Both the position numbers and the translations under genes were made by a program. DNA of 14,914 nt from Bacteroidota bacterium. Its GTDB lineage: Bacteria > Bacteroidota > Bacteroidia > Flavobacteriales_F > PHOS-HE28. This document shows positions 1 to 9,200 of this stretch, piece after piece. The notes beneath the pieces were generated by a model, which searched no databases, was not told the origin of the DNA, and worked only from the letters and a program-made list of their open reading frames with translations. The stretch spans positions 1-14,914 of the forward strand of contig CAUJFM010000010.1 of the NCBI GenBank assembly GCA_963169595.1, in the 5' to 3' direction. Positions within the stretch are counted from its first letter, which is position 1, and each line of letters starts with the position of its first letter.

Positions 1-558
1 CCGGTCACGATGCGCTTCGTGAGCTCGCGGCTGCTGGTGCAGGATGGCCGGCTGCTGGAGTTCCGGAGCCCTGAGGAGCCCGTGGGGGTCTCCCCGCTGG
101 CCGAGCACGTCTTCAACCTGCCCTTCGTCACCGGGGTCTTCATCGCCAGCAACTTCATCACGGTCACCCGCAACAACTCAGTGGACTGGGACCTGGTGCA
201 ACTGGAGCTGCGCGAATACATCCAGGACTACCTGAACACCGATGGCCGCGTGGTGTACGAGGAGGCGCCCGCACAGGCCCTGGCCGATGCCAACGAACGG
301 GCCAGCACCCATGCCGATCCGAAGGGGCCCGAGGACGAGAAGATCATCCGTGTGCTGGAGGAGTACATCCGGCCGGCGGTGGAAAGCGATGGCGGACACA
401 TCGCCTTCAAGTCGTTCGATGAAGGCATCGTCACCGTTTCGCTGCGCGGCTCGTGCAGCGGATGTCCCAGCAGCATGATCACCCTGAAGCAGGGTATCGA
501 GAACCTGCTGAAGCACGAGGTGCCCGGTGTGCGCGAGGTGGTGGCCGAGGAACTGTAG
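1..558 (+). CDS. NifU/Nfu family iron-sulfur cluster scaffold/carrier protein, 5' end missing
   Basis: Nfu proteins carry Fe-S clusters in the cytoplasm and pass them to apo-enzymes. Residues here are counted from the ATG at position 10. Residues 1-85 resemble the Nfu N-terminal domain (MRFVSSRLLV near the start, then FNLPFVTGVFIASNFITV). A short acidic linker follows, then a NifU-like domain at about 110-182 with the motif GSCSGCPSS, whose two cysteines (149 and 152) are the expected cluster ligands. The frame stays open to the first base of the window, and the three codons before the ATG read P-V-T. That matches the family's usual N-P-x-T-M-[KR]-F opening, so the ATG at 10 is very likely an internal methionine and the gene starts a little upstream of the window. 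It is followed by a 72-base gap and is probably not functionally tied to the next genes. The family call is secure; which targets it serves cannot be told. Confidence 0.93.
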   Translation, partial: PVTMRFVSSRLLVQDGRLLEFRSPEEPVGVSPLAEHVFNLPFVTGVFIASNFITVTRNNSVDWDLVQLELREYIQDYLNTDGRVVYEEAPAQALADANERASTHADPKGPEDEKIIRVLEEYIRPAVESDGGHIAFKSFDEGIVTVSLRGSCSGCPSSMITLKQGIENLLKHEVPGVREVVAEEL

Positions 559-574
559 CCGGGCGGAAAAAAAT

Positions 575-608
575 GCGGCCTGCCGTGTGCGATCGTGCGG
601 CGGCCTGC
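575..608. repeat. 9-base direct repeat in the gap before the plug-protein gene
   Basis: The sequence GCGGCCTGC occurs at 575-583 and again at 600-608, a spacing of 25 bases between starts, with the palindrome CGATCG between the copies. It lies just upstream of the gene run that includes a sigma factor. It could be a regulator binding site or chance in GC-rich DNA. No recognisable Bacteroidota promoter (TTTG at -33 with TAnnTTTG at -7) is seen in the gap. Confidence 0.3.
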
Positions 609-614
609 ATCCTA

Positions 615-625
615 GGGAAAAGGAA
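615..625 (+). promoter_or_regulatory. purine-rich ribosome-binding-like stretch
   Basis: The run GGGAAAAGGAA ends five bases before the ATG at 631 and contains AGGA. It supports that ATG as the real start. It is the only convincing Shine-Dalgarno-like site among the genes of this window. Confidence 0.45.
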
Positions 626-630
626 CGATC

Positions 631-1353
631 ATGAACAAGCTCATTCCCCTGCTGCTCGCTGCGCTGTTCGGCGCATCGGCCATGGCCCAGCAACTGGGCG
701 AGATCCAAGGCACCGTGCTCGACGAGCAGGGCCAGCCGCTCTTCCTGGCCACGGTGGTCACTGAGCGCGGCGACAACCTCATCGGCACCACCACGGACGA
801 CCGTGGGCGTTTTGTGCTGAAGCCCCTTCCTCCCGGCACCTACACCGTGCGCATCTCCTACGTAGGCATGGTGACGCACGAGACCAGCGGCATCCTGGTG
901 AACGCGGACAAGATCACCTTCCTGAAGGAGGTTCGTCTTGTGTCGAACACTACACTGCCGACCATCACGGTCGTGGCCAACCGCTGGGAACAACCCCTCA
1001 TCGACCCTGAGGAGCCCAGCAAGATCACCATCATCGCGGCACAGTTCAAGGACAGCCCCGTGCGCAAGAACCCCGTGGCGCTCATCGCCTCCAGCTCGCC
1101 GGACATCTACCGGGCGCCGAACAGCGACGAGCTCTACTTCCGCGGTTCGCGCAGTGATGCCATGGCCTACTTCGTGGACGGGGTGAAGGTGCCCGGCCGC
1201 CTCAGCGGTGTGCCCCCCACCTCCATCGCCAGCTTCACCATCTACACGGGTGGCCTGCCTGCACGCTACGGGGATATCACCGGCGGTGCCGTGACCATTG
1301 AAACGAAGAGTTACTTCGACCTTTACATGCAGGCGCAGGCCGGACTGCGCTGA
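631..1353 (+). CDS. secreted carboxypeptidase-regulatory/TonB-plug protein without a beta-barrel
   Basis: The 240-residue protein starts with a clear signal peptide (MNKLIPLLLAALFGASAMA, cut before QQ). Residues 22-105 form a carboxypeptidase-regulatory-like beta-sandwich, with GEIQGTVLDEQGQPL at the start and LPPGTYTVRISYVGM in the middle. Residues 110-225 form a TonB-dependent-receptor plug, shown by ELYFRGSRSDAMAYFVDGVKV and by GGLPARYGDITGGAV. SusC-type transporters begin the same way but continue into a barrel of several hundred residues. Here the frame stops right after the plug, 15 bases before the next gene, and I see no barrel fragment downstream in any frame. It is therefore probably a complete small protein rather than a frameshifted receptor. 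Without a barrel it cannot be a transporter itself. A periplasmic or outer-membrane accessory or signalling role is inference, based on the sigma/anti-sigma genes that follow. Confidence 0.82.
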   Translation: MNKLIPLLLAALFGASAMAQQLGEIQGTVLDEQGQPLFLATVVTERGDNLIGTTTDDRGRFVLKPLPPGTYTVRISYVGMVTHETSGILVNADKITFLKEVRLVSNTTLPTITVVANRWEQPLIDPEEPSKITIIAAQFKDSPVRKNPVALIASSSPDIYRAPNSDELYFRGSRSDAMAYFVDGVKVPGRLSGVPPTSIASFTIYTGGLPARYGDITGGAVTIETKSYFDLYMQAQAGLR

Positions 1354-1368
1354 AGCCCGCAAGCGCAC

Positions 1369-1941
1369 ATGTTCCTTCGCCGGAAGATCGGATCGTCCGC
1401 CACGGACGAGGACCTGGTGGCCGCCGTTCGCGACGGCCACCAGCCGGCGTTGGGCACCCTGTGGGACCGCTATGCGCAGCTGCTGTTCGGGGTGTGCATG
1501 AAGTACCTGAAGGACACCGAGCGCAGCAAGGACCTGGTGGTGGAGCTCTTCGCCGACCTGCCCGCACTGCTGGGCCGCCACACGGTGGAGCGCTTCAGGC
1601 CCTGGGTCCACACCGTGATGCGCAACCGCTGCCTGCTCTTCCTGCGGAACCACCGGCCCGCCGATGCACAGGCCCTGGACCAGCTGGAGAACGGCGCGGA
1701 CGAGGCCGACGAAAGCGCCTTGCGCGAAGCCGACCTGACCCGACTGGAGCAGGCCATTGAACGGTTGAACGACGCCCAGCGCACCTGCATCCGCCTCTTT
1801 CACTTGGAACGTCACAGCTACCAGGAGACCGCCGCGCGCACGGGTCTCACCGTGGAACAGGTGCGCAGCTATCTCCAGAATGGCCGCCGCAACCTGCGCC
1901 TCCTCCTTGCCCACCACCATGCCGACACCGACCAGCCATAA
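1369..1941 (+). CDS. ECF-type RNA polymerase sigma-70 factor
   Basis: This 190-residue protein has the size and two-domain layout of an extracytoplasmic-function sigma factor. Region 2 covers about residues 27-95: ALGTLWDRYAQLLFGVCMKYL, then the acidic ELFADL core and WVHTVMRNRCLLFLR, the part that recognises the -10 element. A charged linker follows. Region 4 covers about 125-180 and has a helix-turn-helix in YQETAARTGLTVEQVRSYL followed by basic NGRRNLRLLL, for -35 recognition. The ATG at 1369 is 15 bases after the plug-protein stop. The 3' end overlaps the next gene by 23 bases, which suggests co-expression with a membrane partner that holds the factor inactive. Its target promoters cannot be deduced from this window. 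Confidence 0.92.
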   Translation: MFLRRKIGSSATDEDLVAAVRDGHQPALGTLWDRYAQLLFGVCMKYLKDTERSKDLVVELFADLPALLGRHTVERFRPWVHTVMRNRCLLFLRNHRPADAQALDQLENGADEADESALREADLTRLEQAIERLNDAQRTCIRLFHLERHSYQETAARTGLTVEQVRSYLQNGRRNLRLLLAHHHADTDQP

Positions 1942-3010
1942 CCCGTTCGCACCGCCCGCATTGCCGGGTCCGGAGCAGCTTGCCGCCTATGTGCAGGGCA
2001 GGCTCACCGAGGCCGAGCAGCATGCCGTGGAGCGCGCATTGGAGGGCGATCCGCTGCTGCGTGACGCGGTGGATGGCCTTCGTGAGCCTGGGGCCGTGGA
2101 AGCCATGCGCAGCCTGCACCAACAGCCTCCGAAGCGTGGAGGAACATCCTCCTGGGCACCCTGGGTGGCCGGCATCGCGCTCATCGCCGTGGTCGGTGTC
2201 CTGTTCTGGCCTGAAGAAGCTCCCGCACCAGCACCGCTTGCCGAACGCCCCCCTGCACCTATTCCCGTACCCACTGTCGACCTCGGCTCCACCCCCATCG
2301 CGGAAGAGGAGCTGGCGACCGCTGTGGAACTTCCTGTTGCCGAGCAGATCGGGCGACCACAGCCAACGTCCGCCAGGGATGACGGCCGTCCGGCACTCGT
2401 GGACCGCACCACCGATGTGGAGCCCTTGGCCGACCGCCGCCCTGATCCCTCGACCATGGCTCGGCCGGAAGCTCCGCGCCCCCTGCGCGGAAGCCCGCGC
2501 ACGTCCGTGCAGCTCATCTACCTGCACGACCTGAAGCTGGTGCATCCAAAGGAGCTCTATGCCCGGGACCTGCTGCTCACCGTGCCACCCGGCGGTGTGG
2601 ATGCCAGCCATGCGGACCGGCGCACCCAGCAGCAGGAACAACGCGGCGTGCGCAACCTCGCGTATACCGACTTCATGGATGAGGCCATGGCCCGCTTCGC
2701 GCGCGCTGATGATCGCGGATGCCTGGAGGAGCTGAACTTCCTGCTCACCCAATACCCCGATGACCCCAATGCCCTGTTCTATACCGGACAGTGCACCTAT
2801 AACCTGGGGTTGTACGAACGCGCCCGTCACTACCTGCACCGCACGGCAACGCATCCCATCGATGTCTTCCATGAAGAGGCCACCTGGTACCACGCTCTGA
2901 CCTTGGAACGATTGGGCGAGCACACCGCGGCACATGAGGCCTTTGGGCGCATCGTCGCACAAGGCGGATTCTATGCGGAACGGGCCCAGGAGAAGCTGAG
3001 TACCCCTTGA
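1919..3010 (+). CDS. single-pass membrane protein with N-terminal anti-sigma-like segment and C-terminal TPRs (probable anti-sigma factor)
   Basis: I use the ATG at 1919, giving 363 residues. An in-frame ATG at 1880 exists but would add 13 unconvincing residues deeper inside the sigma gene. Residues 18-65 (PGPEQLAAYVQGRLTEAEQ, then ALEGDPLLRDAVDGL) resemble the cytoplasmic N-terminal segment of many Bacteroidota anti-sigma-type proteins. It has no Cys/His zinc site. One transmembrane helix lies at about 78-97 (SWAPWVAGIALIAVVGVLFW). A Pro/Ala-rich periplasmic linker runs to about 190. The segment at 195-225 has no assigned domain. TPR-like helices occupy about 250-360 (CLEELNFLLTQYPDDPNALFYTGQC, then a LYERARHYLH repeat and a LGEHTAAHEAF repeat). 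The role as the anti-sigma partner of the overlapping sigma gene is inferred from gene order and topology. The TPR part could be the periplasmic sensing or docking surface. Confidence 0.75.
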   Translation: MPTPTSHNPFAPPALPGPEQLAAYVQGRLTEAEQHAVERALEGDPLLRDAVDGLREPGAVEAMRSLHQQPPKRGGTSSWAPWVAGIALIAVVGVLFWPEEAPAPAPLAERPPAPIPVPTVDLGSTPIAEEELATAVELPVAEQIGRPQPTSARDDGRPALVDRTTDVEPLADRRPDPSTMARPEAPRPLRGSPRTSVQLIYLHDLKLVHPKELYARDLLLTVPPGGVDASHADRRTQQQEQRGVRNLAYTDFMDEAMARFARADDRGCLEELNFLLTQYPDDPNALFYTGQCTYNLGLYERARHYLHRTATHPIDVFHEEATWYHALTLERLGEHTAAHEAFGRIVAQGGFYAERAQEKLSTP

Positions 3011-3012
3011 AC

Positions 3013-3051
3013 GACGAACGGGCCGCAGGCTTTCGCCCCGACCCGTCCGTC
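3013..3051. terminator. possible bidirectional terminator hairpin between convergent genes
   Basis: GACG-A-ACGGG at 3013-3022 can pair with CCCGT-C-CGTC at 3042-3051, giving nine pairs with one mismatch. A short inner stem GGC/GCC closes a TTTC loop at 3028-3037. It sits in the 69-base gap between the end of the TPR gene (+) and the end of the OmpA-family gene (-). The run after it is CCCCCTTT rather than a clean T-tract, so intrinsic termination is plausible but not certain. Confidence 0.45.
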
Positions 3052-3079
3052 CCCCTTTGTCCCTACCCTAACTGCCTCG

Positions 3080-5275
3080 TCAAAGGCCAAGCACCTTGAA
3101 CTCCGTACGGCGGTTCTGTTGGTGCTCCTCCTCGGTGCATTTCTCGCACACGCACTGGGTCACCGGCTTGCTCTCGCCATAGCCTTTGCCCACGATGCGC
3201 TCGCGTGCGATCCCTTTCGATACGATGTAGTCCACCGCGCTCTTGGCCCGCTTGTCCGAGAGCGATCGGTTGTAGGCGTCCTTGCCACGGCAATCCGTAT
3301 GCGAGCTGAGCTCGATGCGCACCGTGGGGTTGTCCATCAACGTGGCCACCAGCTTGTCCAGCTCCAGCGCGGCATCCGAACGGATGTCCCACTTGTTGTA
3401 GTCGTAGAAGATGTTGTCCAAACGCACCACCTGGTCCACCTTCAGCGGGAACAGCTTGAAGTCGTTGCGGATGAGCGCATTGGGGTTGCCCTTGGTGCTC
3501 ACCTTCACGCTCTGCTTGAAGAAACCTTCCTTCTCCACCTGGATGCGGTAGTCCTTGCCCGTCTCCAAGGGGAACTGGTAGCGTCCGGTGGCATCGGTGG
3601 TGATGCGGCCCAGTTCGGTACCGTTGCCATCGGTCAAGAGCACCATGGCGCCAGCCATGGGTTCATTGGTCTCGCCGTGCAGGACGGTGCCCTCGGCGAG
3701 GTAGTCGTACTTCTCCAGTTCCACCACGATGTCCTCCAAGGGGTCCGCATCGGTCACCACGGTGATCTCCTTCAGGTAGTAGCCGGTGGCCACGGCACTG
3801 AGCAGGTACCGTTGATGGTACTCGGCCTCCATCCGGAACCGGCCACCCGGCTCGGTCTCCAGCTTGTACCGGTCCACGAAGCCCCCCTCGCCGTTCTTCA
3901 GGACGATATTGGCCCCTTCTATGGACTGCCGTGTGGCCTTGTCGATCACCCGACCGGCCAGATAGATCATCTGCGGGCGTACGGTGCAACCATAGATGTC
4001 GTCGCTGCCCGCACCACCCGGCCGGTCACTGGAGAAGAACCCTGTCGTGTCATTGATCAGCAGCAGGCCATGGTCGTTGAAGCGCGTGCTCATCGGATAA
4101 CCCAGGTTGAACACGGTACCAGGGCCACCCGGTGTGAGCCGTGACCGGTAGAGGTCATAGCCGCCCAGACCCGGATGCCCGTTGCTGGTGAAGTAGAGCG
4201 CACTATCCTTGGAGACGTAAGGGTACATCTCGTTGCCGGGCGTGTTCACCTTGGGCCCCATGTTCTGCGGTGCACCCCATTGATTGCCCAGGTTGTCGCA
4301 GAACCAGATATCGGTACCTCCCTCTCCACCAGCGCGATCGCTCACGAAGTAGAGTCGTCGGCCATCGTGGGTCACGAAGGGATGACCGTAGTTGGAATTG
4401 GGATCGTTGTGGTCGAATGGCACCAGATTGCTCCACTCGGGCTGCCCGAACTCACCGGTGACCACATCGGCGAAGTAAATGCCCAGGTTGAGCTCACCAC
4501 GCTCGTTCTTGGTGAGCACGCCGTAGTAGTCGTTGTTCCGGGTGAAGTAGAGCCGCTTGGCCAGTGAGTCGTACGCGGCCATGCCATCGTGGAAGCGGCT
4601 GTTCACATCCTTGCGCATCACCATAGGGTCCTCTGCGGTCTCTCCCTTGAGCAAGGCGCTGTAGAGGTTCAGGTAGGGCTGGTGATCCCACGGGTAGCTG
4701 CGTGAGCCGCCAGTGCCTTCGCCACGTGCGCTGGCAAAGAGCAGCAGTTCGTCCATCACCGTGAGGCCCACGTCGGCCTGCGCGGAGTTGATCGGCACCG
4801 TGCGCACCGTGGCACTGGAACTGTCGCGCATCAGGCGGTCAAAGAGGCCTGGATTGCTCACATAGGCCATGGCCCGTGCATCATCAGGGCGCTGGGTGAG
4901 GTAGTTGCCATACCACTCGACCGCCTCCTTGTAATGCCCGTTCGCACGCAGCAGGTCGGCATAGGCCAGCATGTCATCGGCGTTCTGGGCACCGGTGGCC
5001 ATCAGCTTGGTGTAGGTGGTCTCCGCCTCGGCGGTGCGACCGAGCCTGCGGTAGGCCAGTGCCAGACGGCGCAGGTCCTGGGGCTGGGCCTTGCCCTTCG
5101 CGCTCAGGTCCTCATAGATCGAGGCCACCTTGGCGTAATCGAAGTTCTCGCTGTAGCGGTCCGCCATCCGCGTTTTGAGCTTCTGGGCCTGCACCAATGG
5201 AGCGATGGCCAGAAGGGCGCATCCCACCACGATGGTCCGGAGGTGACGCAGCACTGTGGTCATGTCGTACATCAT
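3080..5275 (-). CDS. PorE-like OmpA-family protein: TPR, beta-propeller, carboxypeptidase-regulatory and OmpA domains
   Basis: The protein is about 731 residues. The signal peptide is LRTIVVGCALLAIAPLVQA, cut before QKLK. TPR helices lie at about 35-130. PD40/WD40-like propeller blades lie at about 170-430, with blade motifs DGRRLYFVSDRAGGEGGTDIW, DSALYFTSNGHPGLGGYDLY and TGFFSSDRPGGAGSDDIY. Two carboxypeptidase-regulatory-like segments follow at about 437-520 and 526-600. The OmpA C-terminal domain (about 618-731) keeps the peptidoglycan-binding Asp and Arg (SSHTDCRG, D661; LSDKRAK, R676). This order matches PorE of the Porphyromonas T9SS, a peptidoglycan-binding component. The family has many paralogues, so the symbol is withheld. 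VVGC in the signal peptide weakly resembles a lipobox, but the hydrophobic stretch before it is too short. The start is uncertain: ATG at 5275 (four bases after the porP/sprF-like stop), 5263 or 5305 are possible. Confidence 0.88.
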   Translation of the reverse strand: MMYDMTTVLRHLRTIVVGCALLAIAPLVQAQKLKTRMADRYSENFDYAKVASIYEDLSAKGKAQPQDLRRLALAYRRLGRTAEAETTYTKLMATGAQNADDMLAYADLLRANGHYKEAVEWYGNYLTQRPDDARAMAYVSNPGLFDRLMRDSSSATVRTVPINSAQADVGLTVMDELLLFASARGEGTGGSRSYPWDHQPYLNLYSALLKGETAEDPMVMRKDVNSRFHDGMAAYDSLAKRLYFTRNNDYYGVLTKNERGELNLGIYFADVVTGEFGQPEWSNLVPFDHNDPNSNYGHPFVTHDGRRLYFVSDRAGGEGGTDIWFCDNLGNQWGAPQNMGPKVNTPGNEMYPYVSKDSALYFTSNGHPGLGGYDLYRSRLTPGGPGTVFNLGYPMSTRFNDHGLLLINDTTGFFSSDRPGGAGSDDIYGCTVRPQMIYLAGRVIDKATRQSIEGANIVLKNGEGGFVDRYKLETEPGGRFRMEAEYHQRYLLSAVATGYYLKEITVVTDADPLEDIVVELEKYDYLAEGTVLHGETNEPMAGAMVLLTDGNGTELGRITTDATGRYQFPLETGKDYRIQVEKEGFFKQSVKVSTKGNPNALIRNDFKLFPLKVDQVVRLDNIFYDYNKWDIRSDAALELDKLVATLMDNPTVRIELSSHTDCRGKDAYNRSLSDKRAKSAVDYIVSKGIARERIVGKGYGESKPVTQCVCEKCTEEEHQQNRRTEFKVLGL

Positions 5276-5279
5276 GGGA

Positions 5280-6245
5280 TCAGAAGTAGCGTGGTGAACG
5301 GACACCCTTCAGCTTGCTGCCGAACTCGAAGCCGAGCATGATCTCGTGCGATCCGCCACTGTAGTTGTTGAGGATGCTCAGCGGGTAATCGTAGGAATAG
5401 CCCACCGTGAGATCATCCGTGATGTGGTACTGGGCGAGAGCACCCACCGCATCCTCATAGCGGTACATGGCACCCAGCCAGAACTTCTCGAAGAAGAGGA
5501 AGTTGGCGCTGAGATCGAAGCTCAACGGCGCACCTTCCACGGCCTTCACCAGGAAGGTGGGCTTGAACTTGTGGTAGGTGCCCAGGTCGAAGACATAACC
5601 ACCGCTGAGGAAATAGTGCGGACGCTGACCCGGTCCCGAAACGAAGGAGAGCGAGTCCGTTTCATAGAACTCCGTGCGGAGCAGTCTGGGCGCACTGATG
5701 CCGATGTAGTACCGGTCGCTGTAGTACATCACACCGAAGCCGAACTGGGGGTCCGTCTTGGAGTTGACGTTCTGCTGGAACATCTGGTCACCAGCCTGCT
5801 GGGTGGTGAGTTCCATGAAGTTCCCCTGCAGCAGGGTCATCCCCCCCTTCAGACCGAAGGACAGCTTGGCATCGCCCATGAAGATGCGGTAGGCCACATC
5901 GGCCATGAACGCATACTGGGTGATGGGGCCATGGCTGTCGCGGAACAGGCTGCCGCCAACGGCCAGGCTCTCATGCCACAGCGGGCTGTGGATGGTGAGG
6001 GTCTGTGTGGTGGGCGCACCCTCGAAGCCCACCCACTGGTGGCGGCTCAGGCCCTTGAGGCTGATGCGATCCGCACTGCCGGCGTAGGCCGGGTTCAGCG
6101 CCAGCATGTTGAACATGTACTGGGTGAACTGCGGGTCTTGTTGGGCAAGGAGCGCCGTACCCAGGCAAAGGCCCAGGGCCGTACCCATCCATCGGTTTAC
6201 CGTGCGGTGCATCGGTGTGCGGTGTTGTGTGCTGTGGGTGCTCAT
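5280..6245 (-). CDS. PorP/SprF-family type IX secretion outer-membrane protein
   Basis: This 321-residue protein has an N-terminal signal sequence (hydrophobic MGTALGLCLGTALLA, then QQ). The family hallmark follows directly: DPQFTQYMFNMLALNPAYAG. The rest alternates short beta-strands and turns typical of an outer-membrane barrel (for example FGFGVMYYSDRYYIGISAP, and DDLTVGYSYDYPL near the end), with the family-like YSGGSHEIMLGFEF close to the C-terminus. Its ATG at 6245 overlaps the stop of the giant repeat gene in an ATGA, so translation is probably coupled. A second ATG at 6212 would also leave a good signal peptide. In Flavobacterium, SprF is needed for export of the adhesin SprB encoded beside it. 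By analogy this protein probably serves the adjacent giant protein, helping to dock or retain it at the outer membrane. Confidence 0.93.
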   Translation of the reverse strand: MSTHSTQHRTPMHRTVNRWMGTALGLCLGTALLAQQDPQFTQYMFNMLALNPAYAGSADRISLKGLSRHQWVGFEGAPTTQTLTIHSPLWHESLAVGGSLFRDSHGPITQYAFMADVAYRIFMGDAKLSFGLKGGMTLLQGNFMELTTQQAGDQMFQQNVNSKTDPQFGFGVMYYSDRYYIGISAPRLLRTEFYETDSLSFVSGPGQRPHYFLSGGYVFDLGTYHKFKPTFLVKAVEGAPLSFDLSANFLFFEKFWLGAMYRYEDAVGALAQYHITDDLTVGYSYDYPLSILNNYSGGSHEIMLGFEFGSKLKGVRSPRYF

Positions 6246-9200
6246 CGGCGCAGGTAGATGAAGCCGGTGAAGGCATCGCTGCCATTACCGAGGTCGAGTA
6301 CGTAGTAATAGGTGCCCTCGGGGAGCGTCTCGCCATACACCGAGCCGAACTGGCTGGTGCCATCCCACTGGTTGCGGTAGGGCGAGGCTTCGTAGACCTT
6401 GTTGCCCCAGCGGTTGAACACGGTGAAGGTGTTGTTCGGATAGCTGTCGATGTTGGTGATCACCAGCCAGTCGTTCACCCCGTCACCATTGGGTGAGAAG
6501 GCATCGGGCACCTTAATGGTCACGCAATCCTTGATCACCACGAGCATGGTGTCGGCCGTGGGACCGCAGGGAGTGCCCGGCGCGAAGGGCCCGTTGTTCA
6601 CCGTCCACACGAAGCCGTAAACCGTCTGCGGCAACTGCAGGAGCTGCAGGTTGTCCACATCGGTGCCGGCATCGCCGGGGGTGCTGATGTTGGCGTTGCC
6701 ACCCGATGGGTTGAGCACGGTCCACACCCCGGAAGCCGTGGAGAACACCGGCTCGGCATCCAGCTGCGTGGAACGGATGTCCTGGCAGAAGCTCTGGTCA
6801 GGACCGGCATCGGCAGGCGGCACGGTGCTGTCGTACACCGTGAGGCTCACCACATCGCTCGTGCTGCCGCAGGCCCCGTTATCGATGGTCCACTGGAAGC
6901 GGTTCTCGCCGATGCCCAGGCCCGTGATGGCGGTGAAGGGGCTCGACGGATCGGCGATGGTGCCCGAGCCGCTCAGCAGGGTCCAGGTGCCCGTGCCGGG
7001 TGCCACAGCCGAGCTGGCGAACATGGTCACCTCACCGGTCACCGGCGAACAGAAGTTCTGATCCTCGCCGGCCTCGGCTATCGCCGCACCGTTGTTGAAG
7101 ACCTCGATGGTCACCTCATCGGTGGTGATGGCACCGCACGGTCCATTGTCCACCTGCCACTGCAGGGTGATGACACCCACGCTCAGACCGCTGAGCGTTG
7201 CCGTGGGGCTGTTGGGATCGGAGAGCGTTCCCGTTCCGTTGACGAACACCCAGGTGCCCACCGCTGGGAAGTTGACCCCACTGCCCTGCAGCGTGGTGCT
7301 GGTGGTGGGCGTACAGAGCTGCTGGTCCGGTCCGGCATTGGCTGCGGGCTGGTCCGCATCGTACACGGTGATCACCACCTCGTCCTCGGTATCGCCACAG
7401 GGGCCGTTGCTGATGGTCCAGCGCAGCACGTTGGTACCGATCGAAAGGCCGCTCACCGCGGTGGCGGGGTCATTCACATCAGCGAACGAACCGGTGCCGG
7501 AGACGACCGTCCAGGTCCCGGTGGCCGGGAACACTACGGCGTTGGCCGCGAGCGTGGTGCTGGTCGTGGGCGTGCAGAGCTCCTGATCGGGGCCGGCATT
7601 CGCCGCCTCGCTTTCCCCATCGAAGATGAACACGCTGATGGTGTCGTTGCTGCTTCCGCATGCGCCATTGTCGATGGTCCAGAGGAAGTCATGCTGACCC
7701 ACGTTCAGACCGAAGACCGCCGTGTTCGGATCGGCCGGATCGGCCAGGGAACCACTGCCCGAAAGCACGGTCCAGTTGCCAGTGGCCGGGAACACCGGAT
7801 CATTGGCCACCAGGATGGCGCTGCTTGTGGGCGTGCACCAACTGATGTCGTTGCCAGCGGCGGCGTCAGGTGCTTCGCCATCGTACACCACGATCCGGAC
7901 CGTGTCCTGGCTGGGCGGACCAAAGCCGCAGTTGCCGTTGTAGATGGACCAGATGAACTCGTTGATGCCGATCGCCAGGTCGGTGATCTGGGTGTTCGGG
8001 TCGTTCGGGCTCACGATGGTGCCCGAGCCGCTCACGAGGGTCCAGGTGCCCACACCGGGGATCTCCGGCGTGTTGCCATCCATGAAGGTCTCCGTGGTCG
8101 GCGTGCAGAGCTGTTGATCGGGACCCGCGTTGGCCAGCGGGGCGTTCGGATTGTAGACCAGCACGTTCACCGTGTCGGTGAGGATACCGTTGTTCGGGCA
8201 GGGGAACCAGTCGAGGGTCCACACGAAGGTGTTCACCCCCTGCGACAGCCCGCTCACGATGGTGGTGGGATCGTTCGGATCGGCGAACACACCGGAACCA
8301 CCGATCACCGACCAGGTACCCACGCCCGGTGCGATGGGCTGTTCACCCTGCAACTGCACTTGAGTAATGGGCAGGCAGCTCTCCAGATCGGGGCCGGCGA
8401 TGGCGGGCGAGGTGGTGTCACCATACAGGGTGATGGTCACCAGGTCGAAGCTCGGCGTGGTCTCGCAGGCGCCGTTGTACACCTCCCACTGGAACACGTT
8501 CACACCGATGGACAGGCCCTCGATCAGGGTGTTCGGGTCATTGGGATCGACCGGGGTACCCGTACCGCTCACCAGGCTCCAGGTGCCCACTGCGGGGAAG
8601 ATCACGCTGCTGCCCGCCATGAGCACACTGTCCTGCGGCATGCAGAGCTCCTGGTCCAGGCCCGCATTGGCCTGCGGATTGTTCGGATCGAAGACGAAGA
8701 TGCTCACCTCGTCATCCGTGGTCACGCAATTGCCTCCGGTCAAGGTCCAGCGGAAGATGTTCTCCCCGATGCTGAGACCGCTCACCGTGGTGGATGGGCT
8801 GAAGGGGTTGGCGATGATACCCGTACCCTGGGCCAGCGTCCATACCCCAATGGCGGCGCCCACAGGCGGGTTGCCGGTCAGCGTGGCGGTATCGTCCGGC
8901 GAGCACAGCTCCTGGTCCGCACCCGCATCCGCAGCCGGTGCGTTCGCGTCGAAGAGCACGATGCTTACCTGATCGGTGGTGGTCTGGTTGGCACAGCCAC
9001 CGTTGTAGACGGTCCACTCCAGGATGTTCGTACCCACACCCAGGTTGGTCACCGTGGTGTTCGGGTCGTTCGGGTCGGTGATGGTGGCCTGGCCGCTCAC
9101 CAGGATCCAGGTCCCTTGGGCCGGGAAGGTCACCGGGCTGCCGGCCAGGGTGGCCTCGGTCAGCGGCGTGCACACCTCCTGGTCCGGTCCCGCATCCGCA

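Noticed and set aside
178..1920. A 580-residue minus-strand open frame across the Nfu, plug and sigma genes
   Set aside because: It lies opposite three genes with clear domain matches and itself shows no motif. It is a GC-driven antisense frame.
1354..1941. A lost beta-barrel of the plug protein hidden by a frameshift
   Set aside because: The sequence straight after the plug stop is occupied by a well-formed sigma factor. No barrel-like frame is visible.
3119..4144. A 341-residue + strand open frame opposite the OmpA-family gene
   Set aside because: It is antisense to conserved OmpA and propeller motifs and is His/Val/Leu-rich without domains.
5346..6257. A 303-residue + strand open frame opposite the PorP/SprF gene
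   Set aside because: It is antisense to a recognisable family member and has no motif of its own.
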